Origin: Mesobacillus sp. AQ2
GTDB lineage: Bacteria; Bacillota; Bacilli; Bacillales; Cytobacillaceae
Assembly: GCF_030122805.1 (NCBI RefSeq)
Contig: NZ_CP126080.1
Span: 2,795,001 to 2,859,000, forward strand
Length of the DNA stretch: 64,000 bases
Reading direction: 5' to 3'
Position numbers and translations under genes: made by a program. The notes beneath the pieces were generated by a model. It did not search any database. It saw only the letters and a list, made by a program, of their open reading frames with translations, and had not been told where the DNA came from. Shown here piece by piece: positions 52,369 to 62,350 of the stretch; positions within the stretch are counted from its first letter, which is position 1, and each line of letters starts with the position of its first letter.

Positions 52369-55318
52369 GCTGGGTCCGCTCCTTTTTCACAAGATCTCCA
52401 GGGAAGATATAATCTGGACGCTCCCACTTCTTCTGGACTTGTACACCGATTTGCGGCTGTGGATTTCCATATCTGAAATTGTTCCTTGGCAATGGATTGA
52501 CGCCTTCATATTGAAGGATTTCCATTTTTGCCTTCGTCTCCTTATATGCAGGAGTGTCCGTGTCCTTATCTGCAAAGCTGCTTGTCAGGAGATTGATTGC
52601 CGCATCACCCTGGTCATTCATTGGCAGATAGACTTCCTTCCCCTGAACTCTGTCAGTTACCACACATCTGACCTTAACATTGCCATATGGTGAGGTTAAT
52701 CTTACCAGTGTTCCATCTTTCAGGCCTCTGTCTTCGGCAAGCTCAGGTGATACTTCAAGGAAGGTTTCTGGAGTTTTTGATGAAATACCTTCTGATTTAT
52801 AGGTAAGATTCCCTTCATGGAAATGCTCCAGCAAACGGCCATTGTTGACGTGGATGTCATATTCTTCACCAAACTGAACCGGAATGGACCATTTAACCGG
52901 ATGAAGCCTTGCTTTTCCATCAGGGAACGGAAATCCATCCAAATACAGGACAGGACTGTCAGTGCCATCCGGCTGAACCGGCCATTGAAGACTGTTGTAT
53001 CCCTCCAGGCGTTCATAAGTGACACCGGAATAGATCGGCATCATACTGGCCGCCTCTGCCATAATTTCACTTGGGTGCTCATAAGTCCATCCAGCGCCAA
53101 GGCGGTTTGCCACTTCAATCAAGATCTGCCAATCCGGCTTGGATTCACCCATTGACTCAAACACCTGGTATAAGCGCTGAATCCTGCGCTCCGTATTCGT
53201 GAACGTACCTTCTTTTTCAAAGCTAGGACTTGCTGGCAGTACTACGTCAGCGAACTGTGCAGTCCTTGAGAAGAACACATCCTGGACAACAAAGAAATCC
53301 AGCTTTTCATAGCCCGCTTGGACATGGTTGATGTTGGAATCCACAAGTCCCATTTCTTCGCCCTTAACGTAAAGCGCTTTGAGCGTTCCATCATGCATTC
53401 CTTCAACCATGTCATGATTATTGATGCCTGGCTCTGCCGGAAGCTTAGTGCCCCATGCCTGTTCGAATTTCTGACGAGCAGCATCATCAAATACCTTTTG
53501 ATATCCTGGCAGTGAATCGGGGGCGCTGCCAAAATCGCCTGCACCCTGCACGTTATTGTGCCCGCGCAGTGGGTACGCACCAGTTCCAGGACGACCATAA
53601 TTTCCGGTAATCAGCAACAAATTTGATATTGCAGTACTAGTGTCACTTCCGCCAAGATGCTGTGTAACTCCCATGGCCCATAATGCGCAAACACTTTTTG
53701 CTTCATGGATACTTTTAGCGATCTCGATGAGTGTTTCTTTTGATAGTCCTGATGTTTTTTCCGCATATTCCAGCGTAAATCCTTCCAGGCTGTCAACATA
53801 CTCGGAAAGACCGTTTACTTTATTATTCAGGAATTCTTCATCTGCCCAGCCCTGGTCGATGATATATTTTGTTACCGCCGAAATCCAGACCAGGTCGCTT
53901 CCTGCTTTAGGTCTAACGAACATATCCGCACGGTCCGCCATTTCATGCTCGCGAAGATCAGCCACAATCAGCTTTTGACCATTAAGTTTTTGGGCACGTT
54001 TTACCCTTGTTGCCAGGACTGGATGAGCCTCGGCAGTATTCGATCCGATAATGATGACTAAATCAGCCATCGCGATATCCTTGATGGACCCTGCATCCCC
54101 TCCGTGACCGACTGTCCTGAACAGTCCTACTGTAGCAGGGGTTTGGCAATATCTTGAACAATTATCGACGTTATTTGTACCGATTACTGACCTGGCAAGC
54201 TTCTGCATTAAATAAGACTCTTCATTTGTACATTTGGATGAAGTAATGAAGCCCAGGGAATCGGGGCCAAATTCATTCTTGATTTCAGTGAATTTCTTTG
54301 CCATCAGGTTCAATGCCTCTTCCCACTCGGCCTCCCTGAAGCTGTCGCCTTCACGGATGAGCGGCTTAGTCAGGCGTTCCTCACTATTGACAAAATCCCA
54401 GCCGAATTTACCTTTTATACAAGTAGAAATACCATTTGCAGGGGCCTCAACCTGTGGTTCAACCTTCAGGATTTCACGTCCTTTCGTCCATACATCGAAG
54501 CTGCATCCAACTCCACAGTAGGTGCAAACAGTCTTCGTCTTCTTGATTCTTGAGTCACGCATCTCCGATTCCATATCTGAAATCGCGAGAATGGATCCAT
54601 ATCCCGTTTCCACTCCCTTGGTAATCTCAATCATCGGGCGCAATGTTTCTTTCGCAATCCCTGTCAAGAAGCCCGCTTCACCTTCCATTCCTTTTTCCAT
54701 CATTGCATTACAAGGGCAAACCGTTGAACAATGGCCGCAAGACACGCACGATGATTCATTGATTGGCACATCGTTGTCCCAAATGACTCTAGGACGGTCA
54801 CGCTCCCAGTCAATCCTCAAGGTTTCGGTTACCTGTACGTCCTGGCAGGCTTCAACGCATCTGCCGCATAAAATGCACTGATCCGGATCATAACGATAGA
54901 AAGGGTTGGATTCATCCCTTTCATAGGGTTTCTGGTCAAAAGGGATGCTCTGGTGATTGATTTTCATTTCTTTGACTGTGTTATGTACCTCACAAGTCCC
55001 ATTATTGTAGTCACAGACTGTACAGTACAGTTCATGGTTATAAAGGATTTTATCCATTGCCATTGTTTGTGCCTTCTTGACATCAGGCGCAACTGTGTCG
55101 ATGATATCGCCGTTTTTAAGGACGGTCGAACACGATCTGACCATTTCCCCGTTCACTTCTACAATACAGGTATCACATGTCTCGATAGGTCCAAGGCTTG
55201 GATGAAAACATACATTTGGTACCTCAATCGAGCTGTCTGAAAGGTATTGAAGGATTGTTTGATTTCCGTCAGCCGTCACTTCGGCACCGTTGATAGTTAC
55301 ATTAATTTTGCCAGACAA
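52361..55318 (-). CDS. Formate dehydrogenase, alpha subunit (YjgC-like), Cys type
   Basis: Oxidises formate to CO2 using a Mo/W-bis-MGD. Domains over 985 residues: N-terminal [2Fe-2S] (C37, C48, C51, C63), a His-Cys3 cluster region ([16 protein letters not shown]), two [4Fe-4S] ferredoxin motifs ([11 protein letters not shown] and [13 protein letters not shown]), the proximal [4Fe-4S] [10 protein letters not shown], then the MGD-binding domain. The active-site position is [13 protein letters not shown], Cys where Sec-type enzymes have U. GTL..SPYGNV and the C-terminal MopB dinucleotide domain follow. The start ATG is at 55318. Overlaps the DUF1641 gene by 8 nt. Confidence 0.95.
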   Translation of the reverse strand: MSGKINVTINGAEVTADGNQTILQYLSDSSIEVPNVCFHPSLGPIETCDTCIVEVNGEMVRSCSTVLKNGDIIDTVAPDVKKAQTMAMDKILYNHELYCTVCDYNNGTCEVHNTVKEMKINHQSIPFDQKPYERDESNPFYRYDPDQCILCGRCVEACQDVQVTETLRIDWERDRPRVIWDNDVPINESSCVSCGHCSTVCPCNAMMEKGMEGEAGFLTGIAKETLRPMIEITKGVETGYGSILAISDMESEMRDSRIKKTKTVCTYCGVGCSFDVWTKGREILKVEPQVEAPANGISTCIKGKFGWDFVNSEERLTKPLIREGDSFREAEWEEALNLMAKKFTEIKNEFGPDSLGFITSSKCTNEESYLMQKLARSVIGTNNVDNCSRYCQTPATVGLFRTVGHGGDAGSIKDIAMADLVIIIGSNTAEAHPVLATRVKRAQKLNGQKLIVADLREHEMADRADMFVRPKAGSDLVWISAVTKYIIDQGWADEEFLNNKVNGLSEYVDSLEGFTLEYAEKTSGLSKETLIEIAKSIHEAKSVCALWAMGVTQHLGGSDTSTAISNLLLITGNYGRPGTGAYPLRGHNNVQGAGDFGSAPDSLPGYQKVFDDAARQKFEQAWGTKLPAEPGINNHDMVEGMHDGTLKALYVKGEEMGLVDSNINHVQAGYEKLDFFVVQDVFFSRTAQFADVVLPASPSFEKEGTFTNTERRIQRLYQVFESMGESKPDWQILIEVANRLGAGWTYEHPSEIMAEAASMMPIYSGVTYERLEGYNSLQWPVQPDGTDSPVLYLDGFPFPDGKARLHPVKWSIPVQFGEEYDIHVNNGRLLEHFHEGNLTYKSEGISSKTPETFLEVSPELAEDRGLKDGTLVRLTSPYGNVKVRCVVTDRVQGKEVYLPMNDQGDAAINLLTSSFADKDTDTPAYKETKAKMEILQYEGVNPLPRNNFRYGNPQPQIGVQVQKKWERPDYIFPGDLVKKERTQHG

Positions 55319-55508
55319 AGCCTCATCTTCCTTTCTGTATATAAATCATTCCCCTTTCTCCTACCCTTTCAGGAATAAACATTAACCATTTTTATTGGTG
55401 TTTTTTAAAACACTGCCATGGCAATAATCTTTGCTCTTGCATACAAAAAGACTTTTCATTTAGAAAAGAAAAGGCTTCATTCTTATAAATCAACTTGCTC
55501 GTGTTGGC

Positions 55509-55931
55509 TTATAAAAACCTGCATGAGTCCTGTTCCGCTTCATCAGAGACGAGGAGATAAAAAGTTCTTCCCTCAGCTGTGATTTCCTTTGTAAAACCAT
55601 AACGTTCCAATGCTTCGCAGTCGTTTTCTACTAAGATAGCTGACGAAAATAGCAATGCCTGCAAATGGAATAACATTATCTCCAATGCCTCCTTAAGCGA
55701 GTTATCAAGAGGAAGATCTTCCACTATAGATAGCCTTCCTCGGATGCCAAATGCTTCCTTAGCAAACTCGATTGTCTCTGTGAACCTCTCGGATATAGAT
55801 GAAGCACTGCTAAGGATATCATTCCAATTATCGTCAAAAACGTAAGCCTGCCAAGATGATTCCTTAGAAGTTGCTAAAATCTCAATTTTAAGATAATGAA
55901 CTTGATCATCATAATAATAAATGGCTTCCAT
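55509..55931 (-). CDS. Hypothetical protein, 140 aa
   Basis: ATG 55931 has AAAGGAG nine nt upstream; a much longer frame reaches 56078 but lacks such a site. The product is acidic with EAIYYYDDQVHYLKIEIL, SWQAYVFDDNWNDIL and a final YGFTKEITAEGRTFYLLVSDEAEQDSC. No family recognised. Between 55319 and 55508 I see no gene. Confidence 0.6.
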   Translation of the reverse strand: MEAIYYYDDQVHYLKIEILATSKESSWQAYVFDDNWNDILSSASSISERFTETIEFAKEAFGIRGRLSIVEDLPLDNSLKEALEIMLFHLQALLFSSAILVENDCEALERYGFTKEITAEGRTFYLLVSDEAEQDSCRFL

Positions 55932-56109
55932 TTGGGCTAACTCCTTTACTATTTTTGATATAGTCTTCCTCATCCGGCCAAGCTTGATTAAAGGTTTGTA
56001 TAAATATTGGTATTGGGAAAATACTTTGAAAATAGAAATATGTTTGCATGATTTTTGCAGGTAAGGGAAATTAAACACTGAGAAGTTTAAAGTAAGGAGG
56101 ATGAATCAA

Positions 56110-56268
56110 GTGAAAAGAGAGCAAAACAACATTATTAAATCTGAACAGGAACTTGAACATGATCAGCAGCACAGCATGGTGTGCAATGATCAGCTATTCT
56201 TCCAGGAATTAAGGATTGCGGCTGAAGAAGCAGAACGTGACCGAATTGAAAATGGGGAAAATGCATAA
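56110..56268 (+). CDS. Small acidic hypothetical protein, 52 aa
   Basis: GTG 56110 lies nine nt after AAGGAGG; the in-frame ATG at 56101 touches the site. Translation gives KREQNNIIKSEQELEHD, then QQHSMVCNDQLFFQELRIAAEEAERDR and ENGENA, a helical, charged peptide. Such short proteins are common in Bacillus; no function is known to me. Followed at once by a terminator. Confidence 0.5.
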   Translation: MKREQNNIIKSEQELEHDQQHSMVCNDQLFFQELRIAAEEAERDRIENGENA

Positions 56269-56269
56269 T

Positions 56270-56306
56270 AAAAAAAAAGAGAAAGGCGATTTTGCCTTTC
56301 TCCGTC
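56270..56306. terminator. Shared terminator
   Basis: GAGAAAGGC (56279-56287), loop, GCCTTTCTC (56294-56302) preceded by an A-run and followed by CGTCTT, between the small ORF and the convergent gene ending at 56311. Confidence 0.75.
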
Positions 56307-56310
56307 TTAA

Positions 56311-56559
56311 TTAACTGATGAACCTATCTCTTTCTGCAGCTTCTTCTTCACGCTGAGCTTCACGGTCTTCATACCAAAATTTAATATGGGTCAAAATTGA
56401 GAAAACAAGGAAAAAATTCATTGTCCAGACACTGACAAACGGGGCGATCCCCCCAAAATCGATCGCTTCATAATTTTTTAGGACCATGACAATATATGAT
56501 TCAATGAACACAAGGACAAAGCCGGCTACACCTGCAATTGCCATACGCATCATAATCAA
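56311..56559 (-). CDS. Small two-helix membrane protein, 82 aa
   Basis: MIMMRMAIAGVAGFVLVFIESYIVMVL and FVSVWTMNFFLVFSILTHIKFWY are two clear transmembrane segments, followed by a charged EDREAQREEEAAERDR tail. The start may be an internal ATG (56553) with GGTGG nine nt upstream. Family unknown. Confidence 0.6.
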   Translation of the reverse strand: MIMMRMAIAGVAGFVLVFIESYIVMVLKNYEAIDFGGIAPFVSVWTMNFFLVFSILTHIKFWYEDREAQREEEAAERDRFIS

Positions 56560-56675
56560 TAACCACCTTATCGTTTATTCAGATTATTTAAATAATACGA
56601 CTAATTATTGATTAGCGCAACTATTTTGTTCAATATTTTGCCACATTTACTCATTGACAATTTGTCACACTGTTT

Positions 56676-56864
56676 TTATCTATTCAGCCTCTTCTGTTTG
56701 AGCATGATTTCATATGATTTTTCGATAATATCTGTCAAAACATCACCTTTGTAGATCCTGCCAATTTTCGTATTTTCCTGATAGTATTCTACAATTTCAT
56801 CAAGCTTGTCCGAGGTCTCTTTGGATACCCTGACGTTTAACTGAATCCTTTGGGCTTCATTCAT
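56676..56864 (-). CDS. Small ribbon-helix-helix-like protein, 62 aa
   Basis: A single 62-residue chain: RIQLNVRVSKETSDKLDEIVEYYQEN followed by GRIYKGDVLTDIIEKSYEIML, a beta-strand with alternating residues (QLNVRVS), a turn and two helices, the RHH/CopG layout. Probably a small DNA-binding repressor; target unknown. No paired toxin gene is adjacent. From 56865 to 57084 I see no gene. Confidence 0.6.
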   Translation of the reverse strand: MNEAQRIQLNVRVSKETSDKLDEIVEYYQENTKIGRIYKGDVLTDIIEKSYEIMLKQKRLNR

Positions 56865-57084
56865 AATGCTGACTTCCCTCCAACTCCTTCAAAAACTTCT
56901 ATCTATCTGCTAGCAATCTGATATTATGTAGATATATGTCGCTAACTATACTGCAACGACCTCTATTTTAGCATATTCCTTCAGTATAAAACACTATGTT
57001 GTTCCCGGAACCAGTTTCCGCCCCATCCGCAAGGGGTATCTTATAAATATATGCCTTTTAGAAGATAAAAGATGGAGATAATCT

Positions 57085-57333
57085 ATGAAACTGACAATAT
57101 GGTCATACACAAAAAGATATAATATTAAAGCTCAATTTGACAAGTATCCTAACTCCGTAGTTATTTTCCGCCAAATCAAAGATTATTACTTCGTTTATAC
57201 TGTTAACTGGGCCATAAGTGATCCTTTGGTTACGAAAAGTGCATTAGAGGAAATGGAATTGCTTCTCAACAGTGAACTTGGTACTCTGGATGAATACCGC
57301 CTTAGAAAGGTTTTTCACCAGGATTATGAATGA
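57085..57333 (+). CDS. Hypothetical protein, 82 aa
   Basis: ATG 57085 preceded by GATGGAGATAATCT (weak site). Sequence KLTIWSYTKRYNIKAQFDKYPNSVVIFRQIKDYYFVYTVN has alternating aromatic/basic residues, without membrane segments. Not recognised. Confidence 0.45.
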   Translation: MKLTIWSYTKRYNIKAQFDKYPNSVVIFRQIKDYYFVYTVNWAISDPLVTKSALEEMELLLNSELGTLDEYRLRKVFHQDYE

Positions 57334-57355
57334 TTTATTTTTAAATAATTAACCA

Positions 57356-57384
57356 TTTACAATTCCGGACAATTGCTTTAAGAT
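57356..57384 (+). promoter_or_regulatory. Putative promoter of the ykoFEDC transcript
   Basis: TTTACA (57356-57361), 17 bp, TAAGAT (57379-57384), about 30 nt upstream of the TPP aptamer. Confidence 0.5.
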
Positions 57385-57415
57385 AATTTTGGAAACAACA
57401 ACTGCATAGATTTTT

Positions 57416-57500
57416 GCACTAGGGGAGCTTTTTGCTGAGAAGAACTTTGTTCTGACCCTTATTACTCGATCTGGATAATACCAGCGTGGGGAAGTGCGGG
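57416..57500 (+). promoter_or_regulatory. TPP riboswitch (THI element)
   Basis: The conserved TPP aptamer pieces are in order: GCACTAGGGGAGC, TTTGCTGAGAA, GACCCTTATT, CTGGATAATACCAGCGTGGG and GAAGTGCGGG. Binding of thiamine pyrophosphate should favour the terminator at 57543-57575 and switch off ykoFEDC. Confidence 0.95.
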
Positions 57501-57540
57501 AGAAACTCATCGTTCCCCTTTTTTATAAGCGATAGTATTC

Positions 57541-57578
57541 GACTGCATCCATCACGCTGGATGCAGTTTTTGTTTTTC
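57541..57578 (+). terminator. Riboswitch expression-platform terminator
   Basis: CTGCATCC (57543-57550), loop, GGATGCAG (57559-57566), then TTTTTGTTTTT, about 35 nt before ykoF. Confidence 0.85.
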
Positions 57579-57609
57579 CGAGACTTAAAAAAAGGGAGTC
57601 GTTGAGAAA

Positions 57610-58212
57610 ATGGAAAAGAATTTGTGCGGTACAAGCGAGATTACTGGGGCAAGATTTTCGATTTACCCCATGTCAGACAGATTCGTGGAAATAATCCTGT
57701 CAGCACTGAAAGAAGTAGACACAACAAAAGTATGGATGAAGACAGATGATATTAGCACCTGTGCACGCGGGCGGTCTGAACATGTATTTGATGTTGTTAA
57801 AGCAATCTTTTTAAATGCTTCAAAAGGCGGAGACCATGTAGTCCTGAATGCTACCTTTTCAAATGGATGCCCTGGCGATTCTGCAGGCGATACCTTGATG
57901 GCAGAAGACTCCATATTGCTAAATGAAAAACTCTCAAACAGCATCAGCCAGGAAGTTGCCTGCCAGTTCGCACTCTATCCACTGGGAATAGCGAATTATA
58001 TGGAGGTAATCATGGATCAAATTAAGACCGTTGAGGAACAAGGTGTGTTCGGTGGCGGAGTGCATTATGCCTCCAGGCTTGATGGGGATGCGAACCAGGT
58101 ATTCACTGGTTTAGAAAAAGCATTTGACGGAGCGAGGTCCAGTGATTCTTCCCATATTGTAATGACTGTAACCATGTCAGCAAATAGTCCTTCAAGAAAG
58201 GAGGCAAAATAA
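57610..58212 (+). CDS. ykoF: Thiamine/HMP-binding protein YkoF
   Basis: A 200-residue protein made of two repeated ferredoxin-like halves (GARFSIYPMSDRFVEIIL and CQFALYPLGIANYMEVIM). B. subtilis YkoF binds thiamine and HMP and is encoded with the ykoEDC transporter. GGAG-like GGGAGTCGTTGAGAAA precedes the ATG. Its stop overlaps ykoE by one nt. Confidence 0.93.
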   Translation: MEKNLCGTSEITGARFSIYPMSDRFVEIILSALKEVDTTKVWMKTDDISTCARGRSEHVFDVVKAIFLNASKGGDHVVLNATFSNGCPGDSAGDTLMAEDSILLNEKLSNSISQEVACQFALYPLGIANYMEVIMDQIKTVEEQGVFGGGVHYASRLDGDANQVFTGLEKAFDGARSSDSSHIVMTVTMSANSPSRKEAK

Positions 58213-58808
58213 TGATCGAAAATTGGAAACTTCGTGAAGTGATTGTGTTATCCGTCCTTGCAGTCGTTTTCGGTGTCGTGTACCTGCTTTTTTTACAGGT
58301 GGGAAATGTTCTGGTCGGGTTATTCGGTATGATAGGCTATGATTTGATTTTTGGTATTTGGTTCATTGTTTCAATCATCGCTGCCTATATCATCAGAAAG
58401 CCTGGAGCAGCTGTACTGTCAGAGACCATAGCGGCCATAATAGAAGTTATGCTTGGAAATGCCGTAGGACCAAGACTGATCCTTGCAGGTCTTATTCAGG
58501 GACTGGGAGCTGAAGCAGTCTTCGCCGCAACAAAATGGAAAAACTACTCAACATGGGTACTGATTACTGCAGGTATGGGATCTTCCATCACCAGTTTTGT
58601 CTGGGGATATTTTTTGGGAGGATTTTCTGCTTTATCCCCAGGCTATGTGGCAGCAATGTTTTTTGTAAGATTATTAAGCGGGGCACTGCTAGCCGGACTA
58701 TCAGGCAAATACATAAGTGACAGCCTTGCCAGGACCGGGGCACTGAATAGCTTCCCTCTTGGAAAAGAAGCAAGAAAGGAAAAGCTTGCCGATGAGCGGC
58801 CAGCATAA
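58212..58808 (+). CDS. ykoE: ECF transporter S component YkoE (HMP/thiamine)
   Basis: 198 residues, five to six transmembrane helices (VIVLSVLAVVFGVVYLLFLQ, FGMIGYDLIFGIWFIVSIIA, ITAGMGSSITSFVWGYFLGG). The substrate-binding protein of an ECF transporter, predicted to take up hydroxymethylpyrimidine or thiamine. ATG starts at the ykoF stop region. Confidence 0.93.
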   Translation: MIENWKLREVIVLSVLAVVFGVVYLLFLQVGNVLVGLFGMIGYDLIFGIWFIVSIIAAYIIRKPGAAVLSETIAAIIEVMLGNAVGPRLILAGLIQGLGAEAVFAATKWKNYSTWVLITAGMGSSITSFVWGYFLGGFSALSPGYVAAMFFVRLLSGALLAGLSGKYISDSLARTGALNSFPLGKEARKEKLADERPA

Positions 58809-60462
58809 GACTCCCTTGCTTGAAGTCTCCAATTTAAACTTCAAGTTTGAGGACGATTCCATACTTGAAAATATCTCTTTTAATATTAATGAAAATGAGA
58901 ACATTTTTATACTTGGTCCAAGCGGTTCCGGGAAAAGCACCCTCGCTTATTGTCTAAATAATCTTTATCCAGACTCTATCGGCGGAATCAAAACTGGAAG
59001 CATCCAATATAAAGGCCTTGAGATCTCCTCGTTCGCTCCTGGAGAGATCAATCAAAAAATCGGTTTGGTCATGCAGGATCCAGATTCTCAATTCTGCATG
59101 CAGACAGTTGAAGAAGAATTAATCTTTATACTTGAGAACATCAGGCTTCCGAGAACCGAATTTGAACAAAGGATACGTAATGCTCTTGGACTGGTGGATA
59201 TGCTTCCCATGAAGAAGCGTGTGATACAAAGCCTTTCAGGAGGACAAAAACAAAAGCTCGCGATTGCCTGTGCACTGGCTATGGAGCCAGAGATGCTAAT
59301 CCTTGATGAGCCAACTGCAAACCTTGATCCCGCCTCCAGTTTTGAACTTGTCAGGACGCTAAAAAGCTTGAAAAAGCAACGCCCATTCAGTATCCTTGTC
59401 ATCGAACATAATCTTGATTATTGGCAGGATTTTATGGATCGCTGCCTGATTTTAAACACTGAGGGTGAATTGATATTTGATGGACCTGAAGGGATTTGTT
59501 TTTCCGATTATGCAGAAATGCTGGCGAAGGAAGGAATCTGGCTCCCCAGGGCTGTAGATGCTGGTTTAAGATTGCGAAATGCCGGGTTGCTCACAACCTC
59601 TTCCCTGCCCATTACAATCGCTGAAATCATCAGGAAGACAGACGATTTCCAAAAATGTCTCCAGCTCCTCTCAGGTAAAGAGCACAGGAAAAGAGACGAT
59701 CACTCTGCATTCATTTTCGAAACCAATGGTGTCAGCTATGTAAAAACCAACAAAGCAATCATTGAAAACATCAGTTTGTCTATAAAGGAAGGGGAATTTA
59801 TAGCAATAGCAGGATCCAACGGCTCGGGCAAGACGACCTTTTCAAGATGTCTGTCAGGCCTTCTCGAATTTGAAGGAGAAATAAAATTTTATGGAAAATG
59901 GTTAGATGATTGGCTTGAAACATCTAAATGGAGAAAAATGGGCTATGTTTTCCAAAACCCGGAACATCAATTCATCACGGATTCAGTAAAAGAGGAAATC
60001 TTTTATAGCTTGAAGGGGCAAAACAAACATGAGCAAAACGATAGATTAAAAGAAATTTTGAAACTCCTGCGGATGGAGGATAAGGAATACAGCCACCCCT
60101 TTTCATTAAGCCAGGGTCAAAAGAGGAGATTAAGTGTAGCGACGATGCTCGTCAATGGTCAGGAAGTCATTCTCCTGGACGAACCAACATTCGGCCAGGA
60201 TGCCAATACAGCGAAAGAACTGATTGATCTCATAAAAAAGTCTTTACCCGAAACAGGCTGTATCATCATGATCACCCATGATATGGATATCATCGAGCAG
60301 CATGCAGATAAAGTGTTGGTGATGGACGGAGGAAAAATGCTATTTTACGATACTCCCCATCTCCTTTGGAGCCAATCAGATCTATTGGCCAGGGCTAACC
60401 TCAGGCTGCCGTTCGTCAAGGAACTGGAAATGTATCTGGAGGGAAGTTATCTTGCTAAATAA
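58792..60462 (+). CDS. ykoD: ECF transporter ATP-binding protein with two ABC domains YkoD
   Basis: 556 residues from ATG 58792 (AAAGGAAAAGC before it). Two ATPase domains: Walker A GPSGSGKSTLAY and GSNGSGKTTFSR, signatures LSGGQKQKLAIACALAM and LSQGQKRRLSVATMLV, Walker B LILDEPTANLD and VILLDEPTFGQD. It overlaps the ykoE stop by 17 nt. Confidence 0.95.
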   Translation: MSGQHKTPLLEVSNLNFKFEDDSILENISFNINENENIFILGPSGSGKSTLAYCLNNLYPDSIGGIKTGSIQYKGLEISSFAPGEINQKIGLVMQDPDSQFCMQTVEEELIFILENIRLPRTEFEQRIRNALGLVDMLPMKKRVIQSLSGGQKQKLAIACALAMEPEMLILDEPTANLDPASSFELVRTLKSLKKQRPFSILVIEHNLDYWQDFMDRCLILNTEGELIFDGPEGICFSDYAEMLAKEGIWLPRAVDAGLRLRNAGLLTTSSLPITIAEIIRKTDDFQKCLQLLSGKEHRKRDDHSAFIFETNGVSYVKTNKAIIENISLSIKEGEFIAIAGSNGSGKTTFSRCLSGLLEFEGEIKFYGKWLDDWLETSKWRKMGYVFQNPEHQFITDSVKEEIFYSLKGQNKHEQNDRLKEILKLLRMEDKEYSHPFSLSQGQKRRLSVATMLVNGQEVILLDEPTFGQDANTAKELIDLIKKSLPETGCIIMITHDMDIIEQHADKVLVMDGGKMLFYDTPHLLWSQSDLLARANLRLPFVKELEMYLEGSYLAK

Positions 60463-61228
60463 CATGAATCCCAGTTTGAAGGCTTTTAGTGTCCTGATCG
60501 GCATCATCATGCTTTCTGTGTTTTTTGATCCCATCACTCCATTGATTAGTCTTATATTAACGGTAGCAATCACTTTTGTTTTGGGCAAAGTCAGCTTAAA
60601 GAGATGGATTCTGCTATTCTCACCTTTCATTTTTATGAGTATTGTCTATGTCTGGTCATCCCTTTTGTTTCCACGGACATATCCTGGAGACAATATCATC
60701 TGGCAATGGCAGTTCATTTCGATCACTTCAGAGGGTCTCCTGCGAAGTTTGGCACTGGGATTAAGAATATTGAGTTTCGCCTCTCTCTCACTTTTATTTG
60801 TCCTGACGACAAATCCCATCCGCTTTCTTCACAGTTTGATGCAGCAATGCAGGCTATCACCCAAATTGGCCTATTCCATCATGGCTGGGTATCAATTCCT
60901 TCCTTTGATAAAGGAAGAGTTTGAGATTATCAGGAATGCTCACCTTGTGCGGGGAGCAGGGAGATCAAGAACCATAATGGATAAAATCAGGCAAATCAAG
61001 AAATATACCATCCCTTTGCTTGCAAACGGGATCAGAAAAGCAGAGAGAACAGCGATTGCGATGGAGTCAAAAGGTTTTACAGGGGATAAAAACAGAGAGT
61101 ATTATCATATCATCACTATTTCAAAAAAAGACTGGCTGCTTTCCTGTGTGCTCGTCAGCATTGTATTTATCAGCATAACTGTTTCTTTTCTGTTCGGCTA
61201 TCTGAATTTCTATAATGGTCAGCTATGA
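60452..61228 (+). CDS. ykoC: ECF transporter T component YkoC
   Basis: 258 residues starting at TTG 60452, nine nt after GGAGGG. A multi-helix membrane scaffold with the ECF coupling-helix motif region VRGAGRSRTIMDKIRQIKKYTIP (A-R-G-type) near 165-187. Couples YkoD to YkoE. Confidence 0.92.
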   Translation: MLNNMNPSLKAFSVLIGIIMLSVFFDPITPLISLILTVAITFVLGKVSLKRWILLFSPFIFMSIVYVWSSLLFPRTYPGDNIIWQWQFISITSEGLLRSLALGLRILSFASLSLLFVLTTNPIRFLHSLMQQCRLSPKLAYSIMAGYQFLPLIKEEFEIIRNAHLVRGAGRSRTIMDKIRQIKKYTIPLLANGIRKAERTAIAMESKGFTGDKNREYYHIITISKKDWLLSCVLVSIVFISITVSFLFGYLNFYNGQL

Positions 61229-61262
61229 ACAAACCCAGCACCTAATTAAAGGTGCTGGGTTT
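61224..61262. terminator. Terminator of the yko operon
   Basis: AAACCCAGCACCT, loop AATTA, AGGTGCTGGGTTT, perfect 13-bp arms; also serves the convergent cytochrome gene. Confidence 0.85.
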
Positions 61263-61271
61263 GTCCCGTCT

Positions 61272-62204
61272 TTATTTCTTTACACTAACCAGTGCTTCCC
61301 AGTCGATTGTTCCGTTCTTAATCTGCTCACGTTTTTCTTTATTCATGATATCCGCTGGTCTGCCGCCTTTTGGCCAGTCTCCTTCATGCCCAGTGAATTC
61401 TGGTCTGTCATGTGAAAGGATATACGCCGCTACATCGATTGCCTGCTGGTCAGTCAAAGTGCCTCCCTGTCCCTTAGGCATATTCTTCTGGACATATCCT
61501 GCCATTTTAGTCAGTCGTGACATTCCCGCTCCATCATTGAAGGAATGTTCACCCCAGACAGCCGGCCCAGTATTTGTACCAGTTCCTCCTCCATCTGCTG
61601 CATGGCAAGCCGCACATGATTGTGCATAAACCTTTTCTCCATCCTCTATGCTTGGAACAGGAAATTGTTTTGGCTCTTTTGCAGCTCTCCAGGGAATATC
61701 CGCCCCTGAAGGTACTCCTTCAGACATATAATGCAAATAAGCAATCATCGCTCTCATTTCTTTACTGTCTTCAGGAATCATCTTTCCATTCATGCTGCGG
61801 ATCATACAGCCATTAATTCGATCTTCAAGTGTATATACTTCTCCTTCACGAGGCCTGTACTCTGGATAGACAGCAGTGAGCCCAATCATTGGCGCCTCAT
61901 CCTTGACTGTGCCTCCGTTTGCGTGGCAGCTTGCACAGGATAAATTATTGCCTACATACTCATCGGCGAGGGTATTTGTTTCCATCATTAAGTCATATCC
62001 ATATTTGATGCTTTCACCCAGCGGCCCATCTGGAACATCCTCCATGCTTGGCGGATTGAATTCAATGGTATTGCTTGCTGTCCCTTCTGACTGCTGAGGA
62101 GCAGTTGCTGTTTCAGCAGGTCCGAGATCCTGACTGATTTTCCAGCCGACAAATAAAGATCCAAAGATTAAAAAACCAATAATAATTGCTAGACTGTTCT
62201 TCAT
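61272..62204 (-). CDS. Membrane-anchored dihaem cytochrome c, TsdA-like
   Basis: 310 residues with an uncleaved N-terminal anchor (AIIIGFLIFGSLFVGW). Haem 1 CASCH in NNLSCASCHANGGT, haem 2 CAACH in YAQSCAACHAADGG. Between them a NGCMIRSMNGKMIP stretch matches the (C/I)xxRSMNG motif of TsdA thiosulfate dehydrogenases, in which the Cys is the distal haem ligand. Function (thiosulfate to tetrathionate, or another electron transfer) is inferred. Confidence 0.8.
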   Translation of the reverse strand: MKNSLAIIIGFLIFGSLFVGWKISQDLGPAETATAPQQSEGTASNTIEFNPPSMEDVPDGPLGESIKYGYDLMMETNTLADEYVGNNLSCASCHANGGTVKDEAPMIGLTAVYPEYRPREGEVYTLEDRINGCMIRSMNGKMIPEDSKEMRAMIAYLHYMSEGVPSGADIPWRAAKEPKQFPVPSIEDGEKVYAQSCAACHAADGGGTGTNTGPAVWGEHSFNDGAGMSRLTKMAGYVQKNMPKGQGGTLTDQQAIDVAAYILSHDRPEFTGHEGDWPKGGRPADIMNKEKREQIKNGTIDWEALVSVKK

Positions 62205-62317
62205 AATTATTCCTCCCTATGTAACATTTCCAAATCTGCATTTCATTTTCCCTATACCCATTCTAGTATAAAACGCTTCATTATTTATATATTAAATATG
62301 TAAAAATAGTGAAAACT

Positions 62318-62350
62318 ATAAAAATAGGAACTGGAATTCTCCAGCTCCTA
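62318..62350 (-). terminator. Terminator of the ferritin-like gene
   Basis: Minus strand AGGAGCTGGA, loop GAAT, TCCAGTTCCT then ATTTTTATA; overlaps the stop. Confidence 0.75.

Noticed and set aside
52361-55318. Sec in the formate dehydrogenase
   Set aside because: The frame is uninterrupted and the active-site residue is Cys; no in-frame UGA present.
56676-56864. Antitoxin of a toxin-antitoxin pair (RHH protein)
   Set aside because: No toxin-like gene adjacent on either side; kept only as a small DNA-binding protein.
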